NCBI RefSeq assembly: GCF_000718775.1 | Contig: NZ_JOCB01000055.1 | Span: 1 to 63,991, forward strand | Direction: 5' to 3' | DNA from: Streptomyces sp. NRRL S-31 | GTDB lineage: Bacteria > Actinomycetota > Actinomycetes > Streptomycetales > Streptomycetaceae | Length of the DNA stretch: 63,991 bases | In this document: positions 1-9,166 of the stretch, one piece after another | How the letters are laid out: each line of letters starts with the position of its first letter | Position numbering within the stretch: position 1 is the stretch's first letter | The notes under the pieces: generated by a model | The model's input: only the letters and a program-made list of their open reading frames with translations | Database searches by the model: none | What the model was told of the DNA's origin: nothing | Translations under genes and position numbers: made by a program

Positions 1-121
1 CGTCCACCCCTACCTCGTCGCCACCCAGGCCCACCCCGAGCTGCGCTCGCGGCCGACCCGCGCCAACCCCCTCTTCGCCGGACTGGTGAAGGCCGCGGTG
101 GAGCGGAAGATCTCGCAGTAA
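1..121 (+). CDS. pyrG: CTP synthase, C-terminal end (partial)
   Basis: Only the last 39 codons are inside the window, read in the frame that ends with TAA at 119-121. The peptide contains [22 protein letters not shown], split here as ATQAHPE and [15 protein letters not shown], which is the end of the glutamine amidotransferase domain of CTP synthase. The His and Glu of the HPE motif belong to the Cys-His-Glu triad that releases ammonia from glutamine. The enzyme makes CTP from UTP in the cytoplasm. The assignment rests on this tail plus the next gene, because pyrG followed by a NUDIX gene is a standard actinobacterial arrangement. Nothing can be said about its promoter. Confidence 0.85.
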   Translation, partial: VHPYLVATQAHPELRSRPTRANPLFAGLVKAAVERKISQ

Positions 122-221
122 CACACCGGCTTGTACGGTGGCCGGGGTGCGCGCCTTCGACGGTGGGCACCCCGGTCGCCGTATGCGGCCGGTCTTGCGC
201 GCGGACGTGGAAGGACAGGGC

Positions 222-848
222 ATGACGATCAAGGACACCCCGGCGGAGTGGGAGATCCGGGCGACGGAGACCCCGTTCACGGGCAACAAGACCTCGGTCC
301 GCACGGACGACGTGGTCATGCCCGACGGCTCGGTGGTCCGCCGTGACTACCAGGTGCACCCGGGTTCGGTCGCCGTCCTCGCCCTGGACGAGGAGGACCG
401 GGTCCTGCTGATCAACCAGTACCGGCACCCGGTGCGGCACAAGCTGTGGGAGATCCCGGCCGGGCTGCTCGACGTGCCGGGCGAGAACCCGCTGCACGCG
501 GCCCAGCGGGAGCTGTACGAGGAGGCGCACGTCAAGGCCGAGGACTGGCGGGTGCTGACCGACGTGTACACCACGCCCGGCGGCTGCGACGAGGCCGTAC
601 GGATCTTCCTCGCCCGGCAGCTGTCCGAGGCCGAGGGCGAGCGCTTCGTGGCGGAGCACGAGGAGACCGACATGGAGCACGCGCGCGTGCCGGTCGACGA
701 GCTGGTGCGCCGGATCCTCGCCGGTGACGTGCACAACAACTGCCTGGTCGTCGGGGTCCTCGCGCTGGTGGCGGCCCGCGGCGGGGACGGACTGGACGCG
801 CTGCGCCCGGCCGACGCGCCCTGGCCCGCGCGTCCCTTCGCGAACTGA
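222..848 (+). CDS. NUDIX hydrolase, ADP-ribose pyrophosphatase type
   Basis: The 208-residue protein has the size and layout of ADP-ribose pyrophosphatases, which split ADP-ribose to AMP and ribose 5-phosphate. The Nudix box is around residues 87-108: a conserved Gly, then E-x7-REL-x-EE. There is one extra residue between the first Gly and Glu, and His stands where the usual Gly follows EE. The GLLDVPGE and YTTPGGCDE motifs on either side are typical of this group. ATG 222 is preceded by GGACAGGG, a usable ribosome site. An upstream in-frame start at 138 would add an unlikely Arg-rich tail. It follows pyrG with about 100 bp between them. Confidence 0.88.
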   Translation: MTIKDTPAEWEIRATETPFTGNKTSVRTDDVVMPDGSVVRRDYQVHPGSVAVLALDEEDRVLLINQYRHPVRHKLWEIPAGLLDVPGENPLHAAQRELYEEAHVKAEDWRVLTDVYTTPGGCDEAVRIFLARQLSEAEGERFVAEHEETDMEHARVPVDELVRRILAGDVHNNCLVVGVLALVAARGGDGLDALRPADAPWPARPFAN

Positions 849-876
849 CCGCACTCGTCCGGCGTACCGGTGTGAC

Positions 877-901
877 GATCGCCTGATCCGATCGGGCGAT
901 C
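877..901 (+). terminator. possible hairpin after the NUDIX gene
   Basis: GATCGCC (877-883) and GGCGATC (895-901) can form a 7-bp stem with an 11-nt loop, 29 bp after the NUDIX stop. There is no U-tract. It may end the NUDIX transcript, but the stem is short and the call is weak. Confidence 0.3.
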
Positions 902-1011
902 CGTCCGCCGCGCTCCTCCGGGCACGTCGCCGAGCGTGAACTAGGCTCTGACACGCCCGTATCGGAAGACACCGGCGGGCTTGCGCGTGCGGTGGGACGG
1001 GAGTGTGGCCC

Positions 1012-3087
1012 GTGACGGATCAGGCGGTGGACCAAGAGGGTGCGGAGCTGTCCGCGCATCCGGTCGCGGAGGACCGTTTCCTGGGCCGTACACGGGAGTT
1101 GAAGGAGCTGCGCGCGGACATCGAGCGCGCGGGCCTGGACACCCTCTCCGGCCGCAAGGCGCCCCGCGCGCGCGTGCTCCTCGTCGCGGGCCGTCCCGGC
1201 TCCGGCCGCACCGCCCTCGCCCGCGAACTCGTCCGGCGGGTGGCCGGCCGGTACCCGGACGGCGTGCTGCGGGCCCGGCTGAGCGAGCCCGACGGCACCC
1301 CGGTACCCGTCGAGCAGGTGGCCCGCGAGCTGCTCGGCGCGCTGGAGCTGCCCGCCCCCGCCGGAGCCGCCGAGGACGACCTCGCCGCCGCCCTGCGCGC
1401 GGCCCTGGCCGACCGGCGGATGCTGCTCCTGCTGGACGACGCGGCCGGCGCCGAACAGGTCGACGCGCTCCTCCCGGACGCCCCGGACTGCCTGGTGGTG
1501 GCCGTGTCCAAGGGCCCGCTCACCGGGATCGCGGACGTCCGCCCCTGCACGCTCGGCGGCCTGGACACCAAGTCCGCGGTGGAACTGCTCACCGGTTACA
1601 CCGGCGCGGTCCGCGTCACCGTCGACCCGTGCTCCGCGGAGAGCCTGGTGGAGTCCTGCCAGGGGCATCCGGCCGCGCTGGTGCTGGCCGGCGGCTGGCT
1701 CGCCGCCCGCCCCCAGGCGTCCGTCTCCGACCTCGCCAAGCGGCTGCACGCGTACACCGAGGACGGCGCGGACGGTACGGACGGCGGCCCGCTGTCCCGT
1801 GTCTTCCGGCTCGTCTACGACCAGCTGCCCGGCCCGGCCGCCCGGATGCTGCGGCTGCTCTCCCTCGCCCCGGCCGGTCTGGCCGACCCGCACACCGCCT
1901 CCGCCCTGGCCGGCTGCTCGGTCGACGCCGCCCGCGCCACCCTGGACGACCTGGTCGGTCTCGGCCTGCTGCGCGCGGTGGCCTCCCCGCTGCCGCAGTA
2001 CGAGGTTCCCGGCTGCCTGCACCCGCTGCTGCGTGCCCTGGCCGGGAGCCAGGAGCGGCCCGCCGAGCTCCAGCTGGCCCGGGCCCGGATGCTGGAGCGG
2101 ACGGTACGGCTGCTCCAGTCCTGCCGGGCGATCACCGAGACGGACAGCCCGCAGTTCCGGGAGAAGCTCAACGGCATGCCCCGGGCGCTGCGCTTCCCGA
2201 CCCCGCGGGCCGCCGCCGAGTGGCTGCGCATCCGGCGTCCCGCCCTGCTGGCGTCGGTGCGTCTCGCGGTGGCCGACGGCGAGCTGGACACCCTCGCCCG
2301 CCGGCTGATGTCCCAGCTGGTCAGGGCGCTGGCGGCGCATGTCGGCACGCAGGCCGCCGCAGCCGACCTGTACGGCGTGCACCGGCTCGTCCTGGACGTC
2401 GCCGAGCGGCGCGGGCTGCCCCGGGAGAAGGCCGCGGCCCTGCTGAACCTGGGCGATCTGGACGCGCAGACCGGCCGCACCCGGGAGGCGCTGGCCCGTT
2501 ACCGGGCCGCCCTGGACGCCGGACGCGAGGCGAACGACCCGTACGCGACCGGCCGCGCGATGGAATCCGTAGGCGGCGCCTACCAGGAGCTGGCGGACCA
2601 CGACCGGGCCGCCGACTGGTTCGGTCGGGCCCTGGCCGAGCGGCTGGCCCGCGGGGAGGGTTTGGAGGCCGCCCGGTTGTACGGCCGGATCGCCACCGCC
2701 CACACCTACGCCGGCCGCTACGGCGAGGCGCTGAGGAACTGGCGGGCCGCCCTGTCCGGCTACCGCCGCGGCGGCGATGTCGCCGCCAGCGCCCGGGCGT
2801 TGAGCGAGATCGCCCGGGTCCAGGAGTACGCGGGCCGGCCGGAGGAATCGCTGCGCACCTGCCAGGAGGCGGTGGAGTGGGCCCGGCGCGCGGAGGACGC
2901 CCGGCTCCAGGCCGCGCTCCAGCTGCGGCTGGCGGACACCTTGGACCGCCTCGGCGACCCGGCGGCGGCCCGCCTGCACCGCGCGGCGGCGGAGCGCATG
3001 CTGGGGGAGGAGCCGCCGGAGGACCAGGAAGGCCCCGATCAGGGCCTGGATGCCTGCGAAATCCGTACTGCATCCAGTGAAGATTGA
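1012..3087 (+). CDS. NB-ARC-like ATPase with C-terminal TPR repeats
   Basis: The 691-residue protein looks like the signalling core of a STAND/AfsR-type protein but has no DNA-binding domain at either end. Residues about 20-350 form a nucleotide-binding module with a P-loop-like GRPGSGRT (the usual Lys is Arg) and a Walker B-like RMLLLLDD. Residues about 420-670 are Ala-rich helical repeats with TPR spacing (LLNLGDLDAQTGRTREALA, AYQELADHDRAADWFGRAL). GTG 1012 is chosen because GGACGGGAG lies 8-9 nt upstream; GTG 1003 overlaps that site. A stand-alone protein of this type probably senses or scaffolds, but its partner is unknown. In mycobacteria xerD sits here next to the NUDIX gene; here it does not. 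Confidence 0.7.
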   Translation: MTDQAVDQEGAELSAHPVAEDRFLGRTRELKELRADIERAGLDTLSGRKAPRARVLLVAGRPGSGRTALARELVRRVAGRYPDGVLRARLSEPDGTPVPVEQVARELLGALELPAPAGAAEDDLAAALRAALADRRMLLLLDDAAGAEQVDALLPDAPDCLVVAVSKGPLTGIADVRPCTLGGLDTKSAVELLTGYTGAVRVTVDPCSAESLVESCQGHPAALVLAGGWLAARPQASVSDLAKRLHAYTEDGADGTDGGPLSRVFRLVYDQLPGPAARMLRLLSLAPAGLADPHTASALAGCSVDAARATLDDLVGLGLLRAVASPLPQYEVPGCLHPLLRALAGSQERPAELQLARARMLERTVRLLQSCRAITETDSPQFREKLNGMPRALRFPTPRAAAEWLRIRRPALLASVRLAVADGELDTLARRLMSQLVRALAAHVGTQAAAADLYGVHRLVLDVAERRGLPREKAAALLNLGDLDAQTGRTREALARYRAALDAGREANDPYATGRAMESVGGAYQELADHDRAADWFGRALAERLARGEGLEAARLYGRIATAHTYAGRYGEALRNWRAALSGYRRGGDVAASARALSEIARVQEYAGRPEESLRTCQEAVEWARRAEDARLQAALQLRLADTLDRLGDPAAARLHRAAAERMLGEEPPEDQEGPDQGLDACEIRTASSED

Positions 3088-3223
3088 TGCAATGGAAGGC
3101 TAGACAGGCGGAACACCTTCATTAGACTGGCTCTGCCGCACGTTCTCTGCGGTGTCTCCCGGTATGCCACCGCATGTCTGGGTACGTCTCTAATGCACCC
3201 CCATACCCTCTGAGCCAAGGACC

Positions 3224-4348
3224 GTGATCGACGTGAAGGTCGGCATCCCCCGCGAGGTCAAGAACAACGAGTTCCGGGTGGCCATCACCCCCGCCGGCGT
3301 GCACGAGCTGGTGCGCAACGGCCACCAGGTCGTCATCGAGCGGGGCGCCGGCCTCGGCTCCTCGATCACGGACGAGGAGTACGTCTCGGCCGGTGGCACC
3401 CTGCTCGACACCGCCGACGAGGTGTGGGCCGCCGCCGACCTGCTGCTGAAGGTCAAGGAGCCCATCGCGGAGGAGTACCACCGCCTCCGCAAGGACCAGA
3501 TCCTCTTCACCTACCTGCACCTGGCCGCCTCCAAGGAGTGCACGGACGCGCTGCTGGAGTCGGGTACCACGGCGATCGCGTACGAGACCGTCGAGCTGCC
3601 GAACCGCGCCCTGCCGCTGCTCGCCCCGATGTCCGAGGTCGCGGGCCGGCTGGCCCCGCAGGTCGGCGCCTACCACCTGATGCGCGCGGCCGGTGGCCGT
3701 GGCGTGCTGCCGGGCGGTGTTCCGGGCGTGACCCCGGCCAAGGCCGTGGTGATCGGCGGCGGTGTCTCCGGCTGGAACGCCACCCAGGTCGCCGTCGGCA
3801 TGGGCTTCGAGGTGACGCTGCTCGACCGCGACATCAACAAGCTGCGCGAGGCCGACCGGATCTTCGGCACGAAGGTCAAGGCGATCATGTCCAACTCCTT
3901 CGAGCTGGAGAAGGCCGTCCTCGACGCCGACCTCGTCATCGGCGCGGTCCTCATCCCGGGCGCCAAGGCCCCGAAGCTGGTCACCAACGAGCTGGTGGCC
4001 CGCATGAAGCCGGGAAGTGTCCTTGTCGACATCGCGATCGACCAGGGCGGCTGCTTCGAGGACTCCCACCCGACGACGCACGCCGAGCCGACCTTCCGGG
4101 TGCACAACTCGGTCTTCTACTGCGTCGCCAACATGCCCGGCGCGGTGCCCAACACCTCCACCAACGCCCTCACCAACGCCACGCTGCCGTACATCGTCTC
4201 GCTCGCCAACAACGGCTGGGTGGAGGCGCTGCGCCGTGACGCCGCGCTCGCCAAGGGTCTCAACACCCATGACGGCAAGGTCGTTTACAAGGAGGTCGCC
4301 GAGGCCCACGGGCTGGACCACGTCGAGCTGGAGTCCCTGCTCGGCTGA
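3224..4348 (+). CDS. ald: alanine dehydrogenase
   Basis: The 374-residue protein matches the family length of about 371. It begins with [19 protein letters not shown], contains the substrate-binding KVKEP and YLHLA segments, and has a Rossmann GGGVSGWNA motif near residue 178 that binds NAD. It reversibly deaminates L-alanine to pyruvate and ammonia, useful when amino acids serve as carbon or nitrogen source. GTG 3224 follows CCAAGG closely; GTG 3233 is a possible alternative start and also gives a family-like N-terminus. The gene stands alone, with about 135 bp upstream and a strong hairpin 83 bp downstream. Confidence 0.95.
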   Translation: MIDVKVGIPREVKNNEFRVAITPAGVHELVRNGHQVVIERGAGLGSSITDEEYVSAGGTLLDTADEVWAAADLLLKVKEPIAEEYHRLRKDQILFTYLHLAASKECTDALLESGTTAIAYETVELPNRALPLLAPMSEVAGRLAPQVGAYHLMRAAGGRGVLPGGVPGVTPAKAVVIGGGVSGWNATQVAVGMGFEVTLLDRDINKLREADRIFGTKVKAIMSNSFELEKAVLDADLVIGAVLIPGAKAPKLVTNELVARMKPGSVLVDIAIDQGGCFEDSHPTTHAEPTFRVHNSVFYCVANMPGAVPNTSTNALTNATLPYIVSLANNGWVEALRRDAALAKGLNTHDGKVVYKEVAEAHGLDHVELESLLG

Positions 4349-4430
4349 CGGGCGACCGACTCCGTGACCTGGTGAGCGGCCGGGTCACCCCTGGGGAAAA
4401 GGCGATTCGTCAACACACGCCGTCAACACC

Positions 4431-4475
4431 ACACACCCGGCCGGACCTTGCCCGACAAGGTCCGGCCGGATGTGT
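4431..4475 (+). terminator. strong hairpin after ald
   Basis: CCGGCCGGACCTT (4437-4449) pairs perfectly with AAGGTCCGGCCGG (4457-4469) around a 7-nt loop. After one mismatch, ACACA (4431-4435) and TGTGT (4471-4475) extend the stem. There is no U-tract, which is common for Streptomyces terminators. It separates ald from the parA-like gene. Confidence 0.75.
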
Positions 4476-4627
4476 GTATGGTCACTTTGCGGCTCTCGGC
4501 CAACTCGCCTCGAACGTAACTCTTCGACCGATTCGCACACCGGTGAAACCTGCTGTGCGACGGCCGTACGCCCTTGACAGCGAGATGTTTCATTGCCGAC
4601 ACATCCTGCCGGGTCCGGCGGATTGTG

Positions 4628-4657
4628 TTGCTGCGGACCGCCGACACGCCATAGAGT
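4628..4657 (+). promoter_or_regulatory. promoter of the parA-scpA-scpB cluster
   Basis: TTGCTG (4628-4633) and TAGAGT (4652-4657) are separated by 18 bp and fit the Streptomyces housekeeping sigma consensus. Transcription would start near 4664, giving a leader of roughly 67 nt before GTG 4731. Prediction only. Confidence 0.5.
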
Positions 4658-4730
4658 CGCCAACCGTCGGCATGGTGCCACGCTGACCTTGTCTAGAAGT
4701 TTCCTGGTCACCAAGGAGGTAAGACGACTT

Positions 4731-5906
4731 GTGAATGAGTCGACATTTTCTCCCGGGGGTGGTCAACCAGGAATGCCGGTCCGGGGCCAGGGTCCCGCGG
4801 GATTCGAGGCTGTCGGCTCCGTAGCTGTGAGTACCTTCGCAGCCCACCAGAGTTCCGGTCCGCAGGCGGCCCGGACAGCACACCAGAGCATGGATGGCCA
4901 TCACGTGAACGCCATGGCCGGCGACGGAAGTGGCACGCCCCGCAACCACTTCGCCGACTACGACGAACTGCCCGAGGGGCACTTCTACGACCCCGACGCC
5001 GAGTACGAGCCCGATCCGGAGTACGCGGCCACGCTCGCGCCCGACGCGGCCCGTCAGCGCCGTGAGCGCGTCGGCCCGACCGGGCGCCCGCTGCCGTACT
5101 TCCCGATCCCGGGCCCGCTGACCGACCACGGCCCCGCGAAGATCATCGCGATGTGCAACCAGAAGGGCGGCGTCGGCAAGACGACGTCGACCATCAACCT
5201 GGGTGCCGCGCTCGCGGAGTACGGCCGGCGCGTGCTGCTCGTGGACTTCGACCCGCAGGGCGCGCTGTCGGTCGGTCTCGGCGTCAACCCGATGGAGCTG
5301 GACCTCACCGTCTACAACCTGCTCATGGAGCGGGGCATGTCCGCGGACGAGGTGCTGCTCAAGACGGCGGTCCCCAACATGGACCTGCTGCCCTCCAACA
5401 TCGACCTGTCGGCCGCCGAGGTCCAGCTGGTCTCCGAGGTCGCGCGCGAGTCGACGCTCCAGCGCGCCCTGAAGCCGCTGCTGCCCGACTACGACTACAT
5501 CGTGATCGACTGCCAGCCCTCGCTGGGCCTGCTCACCGTGAACGCGCTGACGGCGGCGCACAAGGTGATCGTGCCGCTGGAGTGCGAGTTCTTCGCCCTG
5601 CGCGGTGTGGCCCTGCTGACCGAGACCATCGAGAAGGTCCAGGAGCGGCTCAACCCCGAGCTGGAGCTGGACGGCATCCTCGCCACGATGTACGACTCGC
5701 GCACGGTGCACAGCCGTGAGGTGCTGGCCCGCGTGGTCGAGGCGTTCGACGACCACGTCTACCACACCGTCATCGGCCGCACGGTCCGCTTCCCGGAGAC
5801 CACGGTCGCCGGCGAGCCGATCACCACGTACGCCTCCAACTCCGTCGGTGCCGCCGCCTACCGCCAGCTCGCCAGGGAGGTGCTCGCCCGGTGTCACGCC
5901 GAGTGA
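4731..5906 (+). CDS. ParA-family chromosome segregation ATPase
   Basis: The 391-residue protein has a long polar N-terminal extension (about residues 1-140) and then a complete ParA/MinD ATPase domain. The deviant Walker A is CNQKGGVGKTT near residue 144, followed by VDFDPQGAL and the VIDCQPSLGLLTVNAL Walker B region. This is the ParA paralogue fixed next to scpAB in actinobacteria, not the parAB pair at the origin. GTG 4731 is chosen because AAGGAGGT lies at 4713-4720; longer starts upstream would run through the promoter. The next gene starts inside its 3' end, so the two are translationally linked. A role in chromosome partitioning is inferred from family and neighbours. Confidence 0.9.
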   Translation: MNESTFSPGGGQPGMPVRGQGPAGFEAVGSVAVSTFAAHQSSGPQAARTAHQSMDGHHVNAMAGDGSGTPRNHFADYDELPEGHFYDPDAEYEPDPEYAATLAPDAARQRRERVGPTGRPLPYFPIPGPLTDHGPAKIIAMCNQKGGVGKTTSTINLGAALAEYGRRVLLVDFDPQGALSVGLGVNPMELDLTVYNLLMERGMSADEVLLKTAVPNMDLLPSNIDLSAAEVQLVSEVARESTLQRALKPLLPDYDYIVIDCQPSLGLLTVNALTAAHKVIVPLECEFFALRGVALLTETIEKVQERLNPELELDGILATMYDSRTVHSREVLARVVEAFDDHVYHTVIGRTVRFPETTVAGEPITTYASNSVGAAAYRQLAREVLARCHAE

Positions 5907-6436
5907 GTCTGCCCGGAGCCGACGAACTCTTCCGTACGACAGGAGGCACGGCGCTCCAGCCGTCGACTCCCCGGCGCGCGGCGGGCGGGGAGACCCGGGT
6001 GCCGGCTCCCGCCGGGGAGAGCGACGAGACGGCCGCCGCCGAGGACATGCCGCCGTCGGTGCCCGTCCGGGCGGGTGACGGCGAGGGCGCGGAGCACGAG
6101 GCGGCGGAGGCCGAGCCGGCCGAGGCCGGCGAGTCCCGCGTCCGTCCGGCCCGCCGGCAGGAGGCGCCGGACGGTGCCGCCGCACAGCCGCGCAAACGAG
6201 GGCGGGCGGCGGCGCGGCGGCCCAGCGGGCGTGAACGGCACGACGAGAAGATCACCGTCTATGTGTCGGCCGAGGAACTGATGGACCTGGAGCACGCGCG
6301 GCTGGTGCTCCGCGGCGAGCACGGCCTGGCGGTGGACCGCGGGCGGATCGTCCGCGAGGCGGTGGCCGTGGTCCTGGCCGATCTGGAGTCCCGCGGGGAC
6401 GCGAGCATCCTCGTACGACGGCTGCGCGGGCGGTAG
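5891..6436 (+). CDS. basic protein with RHH-like C-terminal domain, ParA partner candidate
   Basis: The 181-residue protein has a disordered Glu/Pro/Ala-rich N-terminal half, a basic linker (QPRKRGRAAARRPSGRER, about residues 98-115) and a compact C-terminal domain of about 65 residues beginning DEKITVYVSAEEL. The short beta strand followed by two helices resembles ribbon-helix-helix DNA-binding proteins. GTG 5891 overlaps the end of the ParA-like gene by 16 bp and has GGGAGG at 5875-5880. GTG 5903, in a GTGA overlap, is an alternative. Position after ParA suggests it provides the DNA- or partner-binding function, but this is inference. Confidence 0.75.
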   Translation: MSRRVSLPGADELFRTTGGTALQPSTPRRAAGGETRVPAPAGESDETAAAEDMPPSVPVRAGDGEGAEHEAAEAEPAEAGESRVRPARRQEAPDGAAAQPRKRGRAAARRPSGRERHDEKITVYVSAEELMDLEHARLVLRGEHGLAVDRGRIVREAVAVVLADLESRGDASILVRRLRGR

Positions 6437-6454
6437 CGGTAGCCTGCGGGGGCT

Positions 6455-7447
6455 ATGACCTCGAACGGAGCCCCTGTCCCCGCCCCCGGCGCGACCGCCG
6501 GTCGCCGGCGTGCGCCGGGAAGGGGCCCCGGGGCCGCACCGGCCGCCGAGCCCGTGGACTTCGCCGAGCCCGTGGACTTCGCGGAGCCGGAACCCACCCG
6601 GGCGGCACCCGCCCACGGCGAGGGCGAGTCCGGCGCCGACGGGGTCTTCAAGGTCCGCCTCGCCAACTTCGAGGGGCCGTTCGACCTGCTCCTCCAGCTG
6701 ATCTCCAAGCACCGGCTGGACGTCACCGAGGTCGCCCTGTCGAAGGTCACCGACGAGTTCATGGCGCACATCCGGGCCATGGGACCCGACTGGGACCTGG
6801 ACCAGACCACGGAGTTCCTGGTCGTCGCGGCCACCCTGCTCGACCTCAAGGCCGCCCGGCTGCTGCCCGCCGCCGAGGTGGAGGACGAGGCCGACCTCGC
6901 GCTGCTGGAGGCCCGGGACCTGCTGTTCGCGCGGCTGCTCCAGTACCGCGCCTACAAGCGGATCGCCGACATCTTCGACGAGCGCCTGGACGACGAGGTC
7001 CGCCGTCGTCCGCGTACCGTCGGCCTCGAACCGCACCACGCCGAGCTGCTGCCCGAGGTCGTCATCAGCATCGGCCCCGAGGGCTTCGCCAGGCTCGCGG
7101 TCAAGGCGATGCAGCCCCGGCCCGAGCCGCGCGTCTACGTCGACCACATCCACGCCCCGCTGGTCAGTGTGCGGGAGCAGGCGGGGATCGTGGTGGCGCG
7201 GCTGCGCGAGCTGGGCGAGGCCGGCTTCCGGGTGCTGGTCGAGGACGCCGGTGACACGCTCACCGTGGTGGCCCGGTTCCTCGCCCTGCTGGAGCTGTAC
7301 CGGGAGAAGGCCGTCGCGCTGGACCAGGAGACCGCGCTCGGCGAGCTGACCGTGCGCTGGACGGGCGGGGACACGGACGCGGCGCCGATGGTCACAGAGG
7401 AGTTCGACCGGCCGCCGAAGCGGCCCGAGGAGGACGGCAAGCCGTGA
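6455..7447 (+). CDS. scpA: segregation and condensation protein A
   Basis: This is the kleisin subunit of the SMC-ScpAB condensin that compacts and separates chromosomes. The 330-residue protein has an extra Pro/Ala-rich N-terminus of about 60 residues and then the classic kleisin start FKVRLANFEGPFDLLLQLI. The middle segment has TTEFLVVAATLLDLKAARLLP, quoted here as TTEFLVVAATLLDLKA and ARLLP. The C-terminal winged-helix region reads ELYREKAVALDQ. A VDFAEPVDFAEPE duplication at about residues 33-45 is a small internal repeat. The stop overlaps the scpB start by 4 bp (GTGA). Confidence 0.95.
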   Translation: MTSNGAPVPAPGATAGRRRAPGRGPGAAPAAEPVDFAEPVDFAEPEPTRAAPAHGEGESGADGVFKVRLANFEGPFDLLLQLISKHRLDVTEVALSKVTDEFMAHIRAMGPDWDLDQTTEFLVVAATLLDLKAARLLPAAEVEDEADLALLEARDLLFARLLQYRAYKRIADIFDERLDDEVRRRPRTVGLEPHHAELLPEVVISIGPEGFARLAVKAMQPRPEPRVYVDHIHAPLVSVREQAGIVVARLRELGEAGFRVLVEDAGDTLTVVARFLALLELYREKAVALDQETALGELTVRWTGGDTDAAPMVTEEFDRPPKRPEEDGKP

Positions 7448-8085
7448 GCGAGACCACCGGGGCCCCGGCGGGGCCCGTGGCCGGACTGGACCTCAAGCCC
7501 GCCCTGGAGGCGGTGCTCATGGTCGTGGACGAGCCCGCGACCGAGGAGCACCTGGCGAAGATCCTGGAACGGCCCGCGCGGCAGGTCGCGGACGCCCTGC
7601 GCGAGCTGGCCGACGAGTACTCGGCGCAGGGCCGCGGTTTCGAGCTGCGGTTCGTCGCCGGCGGCTGGCGCTTCTACACCCGTGCCGCCTACGCCCCCGC
7701 GGTCGAGCGGCTGGTCCTGGACGGCCAGACCGCCCGGCTCACGCAGGCGGCGCTGGAGACCCTCGCGGTCGTCGCCTACCGCCAGCCGGTCAGCCGCAGC
7801 CGGGTCTCCGCCGTGCGCGGGGTGAACTGCGACGGCGTGATGCGCACCCTGCTCCAGCGCGGTCTGGTCGAGGAGGCGGGCACGGAACCCGAAACAGGTG
7901 CGATCCTGTACAGGACGACGAACTACTTCCTGGAGCGGATGGGCCTGCGCGGCCTGGACGAGCTCCCGGAGCTCGCGCCCTTCCTCCCCGAGGCGGAGGC
8001 GATCGAGGCCGAGACCCAGGAGGGGGTCCCGTCGTTCGACCCGGACGCGCCCGACGCGCCCGGCGGTCAGGACGCAGACGACTAA
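7444..8085 (+). CDS. scpB: segregation and condensation protein B
   Basis: ScpB dimers bind the middle of ScpA and complete the condensin complex. The 213-residue protein contains the two winged-helix units of the family: ALEAVLMVVDEPATEEHLA near the start and QAALETLAVVAYRQPVSR in the second, followed by VRGVNCDGVMRTLLQRGLVEE, split here as VRGVNCDGVM and RTLLQRGLVEE. The Asp-rich tail is common in actinobacteria. GTG 7444 overlaps the scpA stop by 4 bp, so translation is coupled and the two subunits are made together. Confidence 0.95.
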   Translation: MSETTGAPAGPVAGLDLKPALEAVLMVVDEPATEEHLAKILERPARQVADALRELADEYSAQGRGFELRFVAGGWRFYTRAAYAPAVERLVLDGQTARLTQAALETLAVVAYRQPVSRSRVSAVRGVNCDGVMRTLLQRGLVEEAGTEPETGAILYRTTNYFLERMGLRGLDELPELAPFLPEAEAIEAETQEGVPSFDPDAPDAPGGQDADD

Positions 8086-8098
8086 GACGGAAACCTTG

Positions 8099-9166
8099 AT
8101 GCGAAGCAGCGGCAGCGGCAGCGGCAGGAACAGCGGACGCGGTAATCACCGCGGCGCCGGCAACGACCGGGACGAGCGGCAGGGGCAGGGCCGTCCCCGC
8201 AAGCCCCGCCCGGAGGAGCGCCGCTACGACGTGGGCCCCGGCGCCTCCAAGGACGGCCCCAAGTCGGGCCGCGGCGGCTCCGCCCGCGGTGGCGCCAAGG
8301 GCGGCCCGAAGCGGCCCCAGCAGGACGGCCGTACGGCCCCTTCGCGCTCGCGGGAGTACGAGACGCGGGTCGAGGAGCGCAACCGGGAGCGGTACGCCGG
8401 CAAGAAGGACGTGAAGCTCCCGAAGACCTTCCCGGGCGCCGAGCAGGAGGGCGAGCGGCTCCAGAAGGTCCTCGCGCGCGCGGGCTACGGCTCCCGGCGG
8501 GCCTGCGAGGAACTGATCGAGCAGGCCCGGGTCGAGGTGAACGGCGAGATCGTCACCGAGCAGGGCAAGCGGGTCGACCCCGAGAAGGACGAGGTCAAGG
8601 TCGACGGTCTGACGGTCGCGACCCAGTCGTACCAGTTCTTCTCGCTGAACAAGCCCGCGGGCGTGGTGTCCACCATGGAGGACCCGGAGGGCCGGCAGTG
8701 CCTCGGTGACTACGTCACCAACCGCGAGACCCGGCTCTTCCACGTGGGCCGGCTCGACACCGAGACCGAGGGCGTCATCCTGCTCACCAACCACGGAGAG
8801 CTGGCGCACCGCCTCACGCACCCCAAGTACGGCGTGAAGAAGACCTACCTCGCCGCCATCGTGGGTCCGATCCCGCGCGACCTCGGCAAGCGCCTGAAGG
8901 ACGGCATCCAGCTGGAGGACGGTTACGCGCGCGCGGACCACTTCCGGGTGGTCGAGCAGACGGGCAAGAACTACCTGGTCGAGGTGACCCTGCACGAGGG
9001 CCGCAAGCACATCGTGCGCCGCATGCTGGCCGAGGCCGGCTTCCCGGTCGAGAAGCTGGTGCGCACCTCCTTCGGGCCGATCACCCTCGGCGACCAGAAG
9101 TCGGGCTGGCTGCGCCGGCTGTCGAACACCGAGGTCGGCATGCTGATGAAGGAAGTCGACCTCTAG
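8099..9166 (+). CDS. rluB: RluB/RsuA-family 23S rRNA pseudouridine synthase
   Basis: The 355-residue protein has a Gly/Arg/Lys-rich disordered N-terminus (about residues 1-120) not present in E. coli RluB. After it comes an S4 RNA-binding domain (ERLQKVLARAGYGSRRACEEL) and the catalytic domain with HVGRLDTETEGVILLTN, where the Asp of GRLD is the catalytic nucleophile of the family. EGRKHIVRRML near the end is the conserved RluB/RsuA motif. It converts a uridine of large-subunit rRNA to pseudouridine. The exact target cannot be told from sequence. ATG 8099 lies 13 bp after scpB. Its TAG stop is the first triplet of an intergenic repeat element. Confidence 0.88.
   Translation: MRSSGSGSGRNSGRGNHRGAGNDRDERQGQGRPRKPRPEERRYDVGPGASKDGPKSGRGGSARGGAKGGPKRPQQDGRTAPSRSREYETRVEERNRERYAGKKDVKLPKTFPGAEQEGERLQKVLARAGYGSRRACEELIEQARVEVNGEIVTEQGKRVDPEKDEVKVDGLTVATQSYQFFSLNKPAGVVSTMEDPEGRQCLGDYVTNRETRLFHVGRLDTETEGVILLTNHGELAHRLTHPKYGVKKTYLAAIVGPIPRDLGKRLKDGIQLEDGYARADHFRVVEQTGKNYLVEVTLHEGRKHIVRRMLAEAGFPVEKLVRTSFGPITLGDQKSGWLRRLSNTEVGMLMKEVDL

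Larger units (their letters stand above)
4349..4730. other. intergenic region between ald and the parA-like gene
   Basis: This 382-bp gap holds a strong hairpin near its left end and a promoter for the parA-like gene near its right end, both listed separately. Open frames exist on both strands, but they show no codon bias and no recognisable protein, so I regard the gap as non-coding. Confidence 0.7.

Noticed and set aside
532..2979. An 815-codon minus-strand frame
   Set aside because: It is opposite the ATPase/TPR gene, very rich in Gly, Arg and Gln, and has no domain or normal start.
3148..3174. 7-bp inverted repeat TGCGGTG-N13-CACCGCA upstream of ald as an operator
   Set aside because: Arms are short and GC-rich and such repeats arise often by chance here; not strong enough to list.
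4372..4686. Open frame between ald and the parA-like gene
   Set aside because: It runs through a strong hairpin and a promoter, and has no ribosome site or codon bias.
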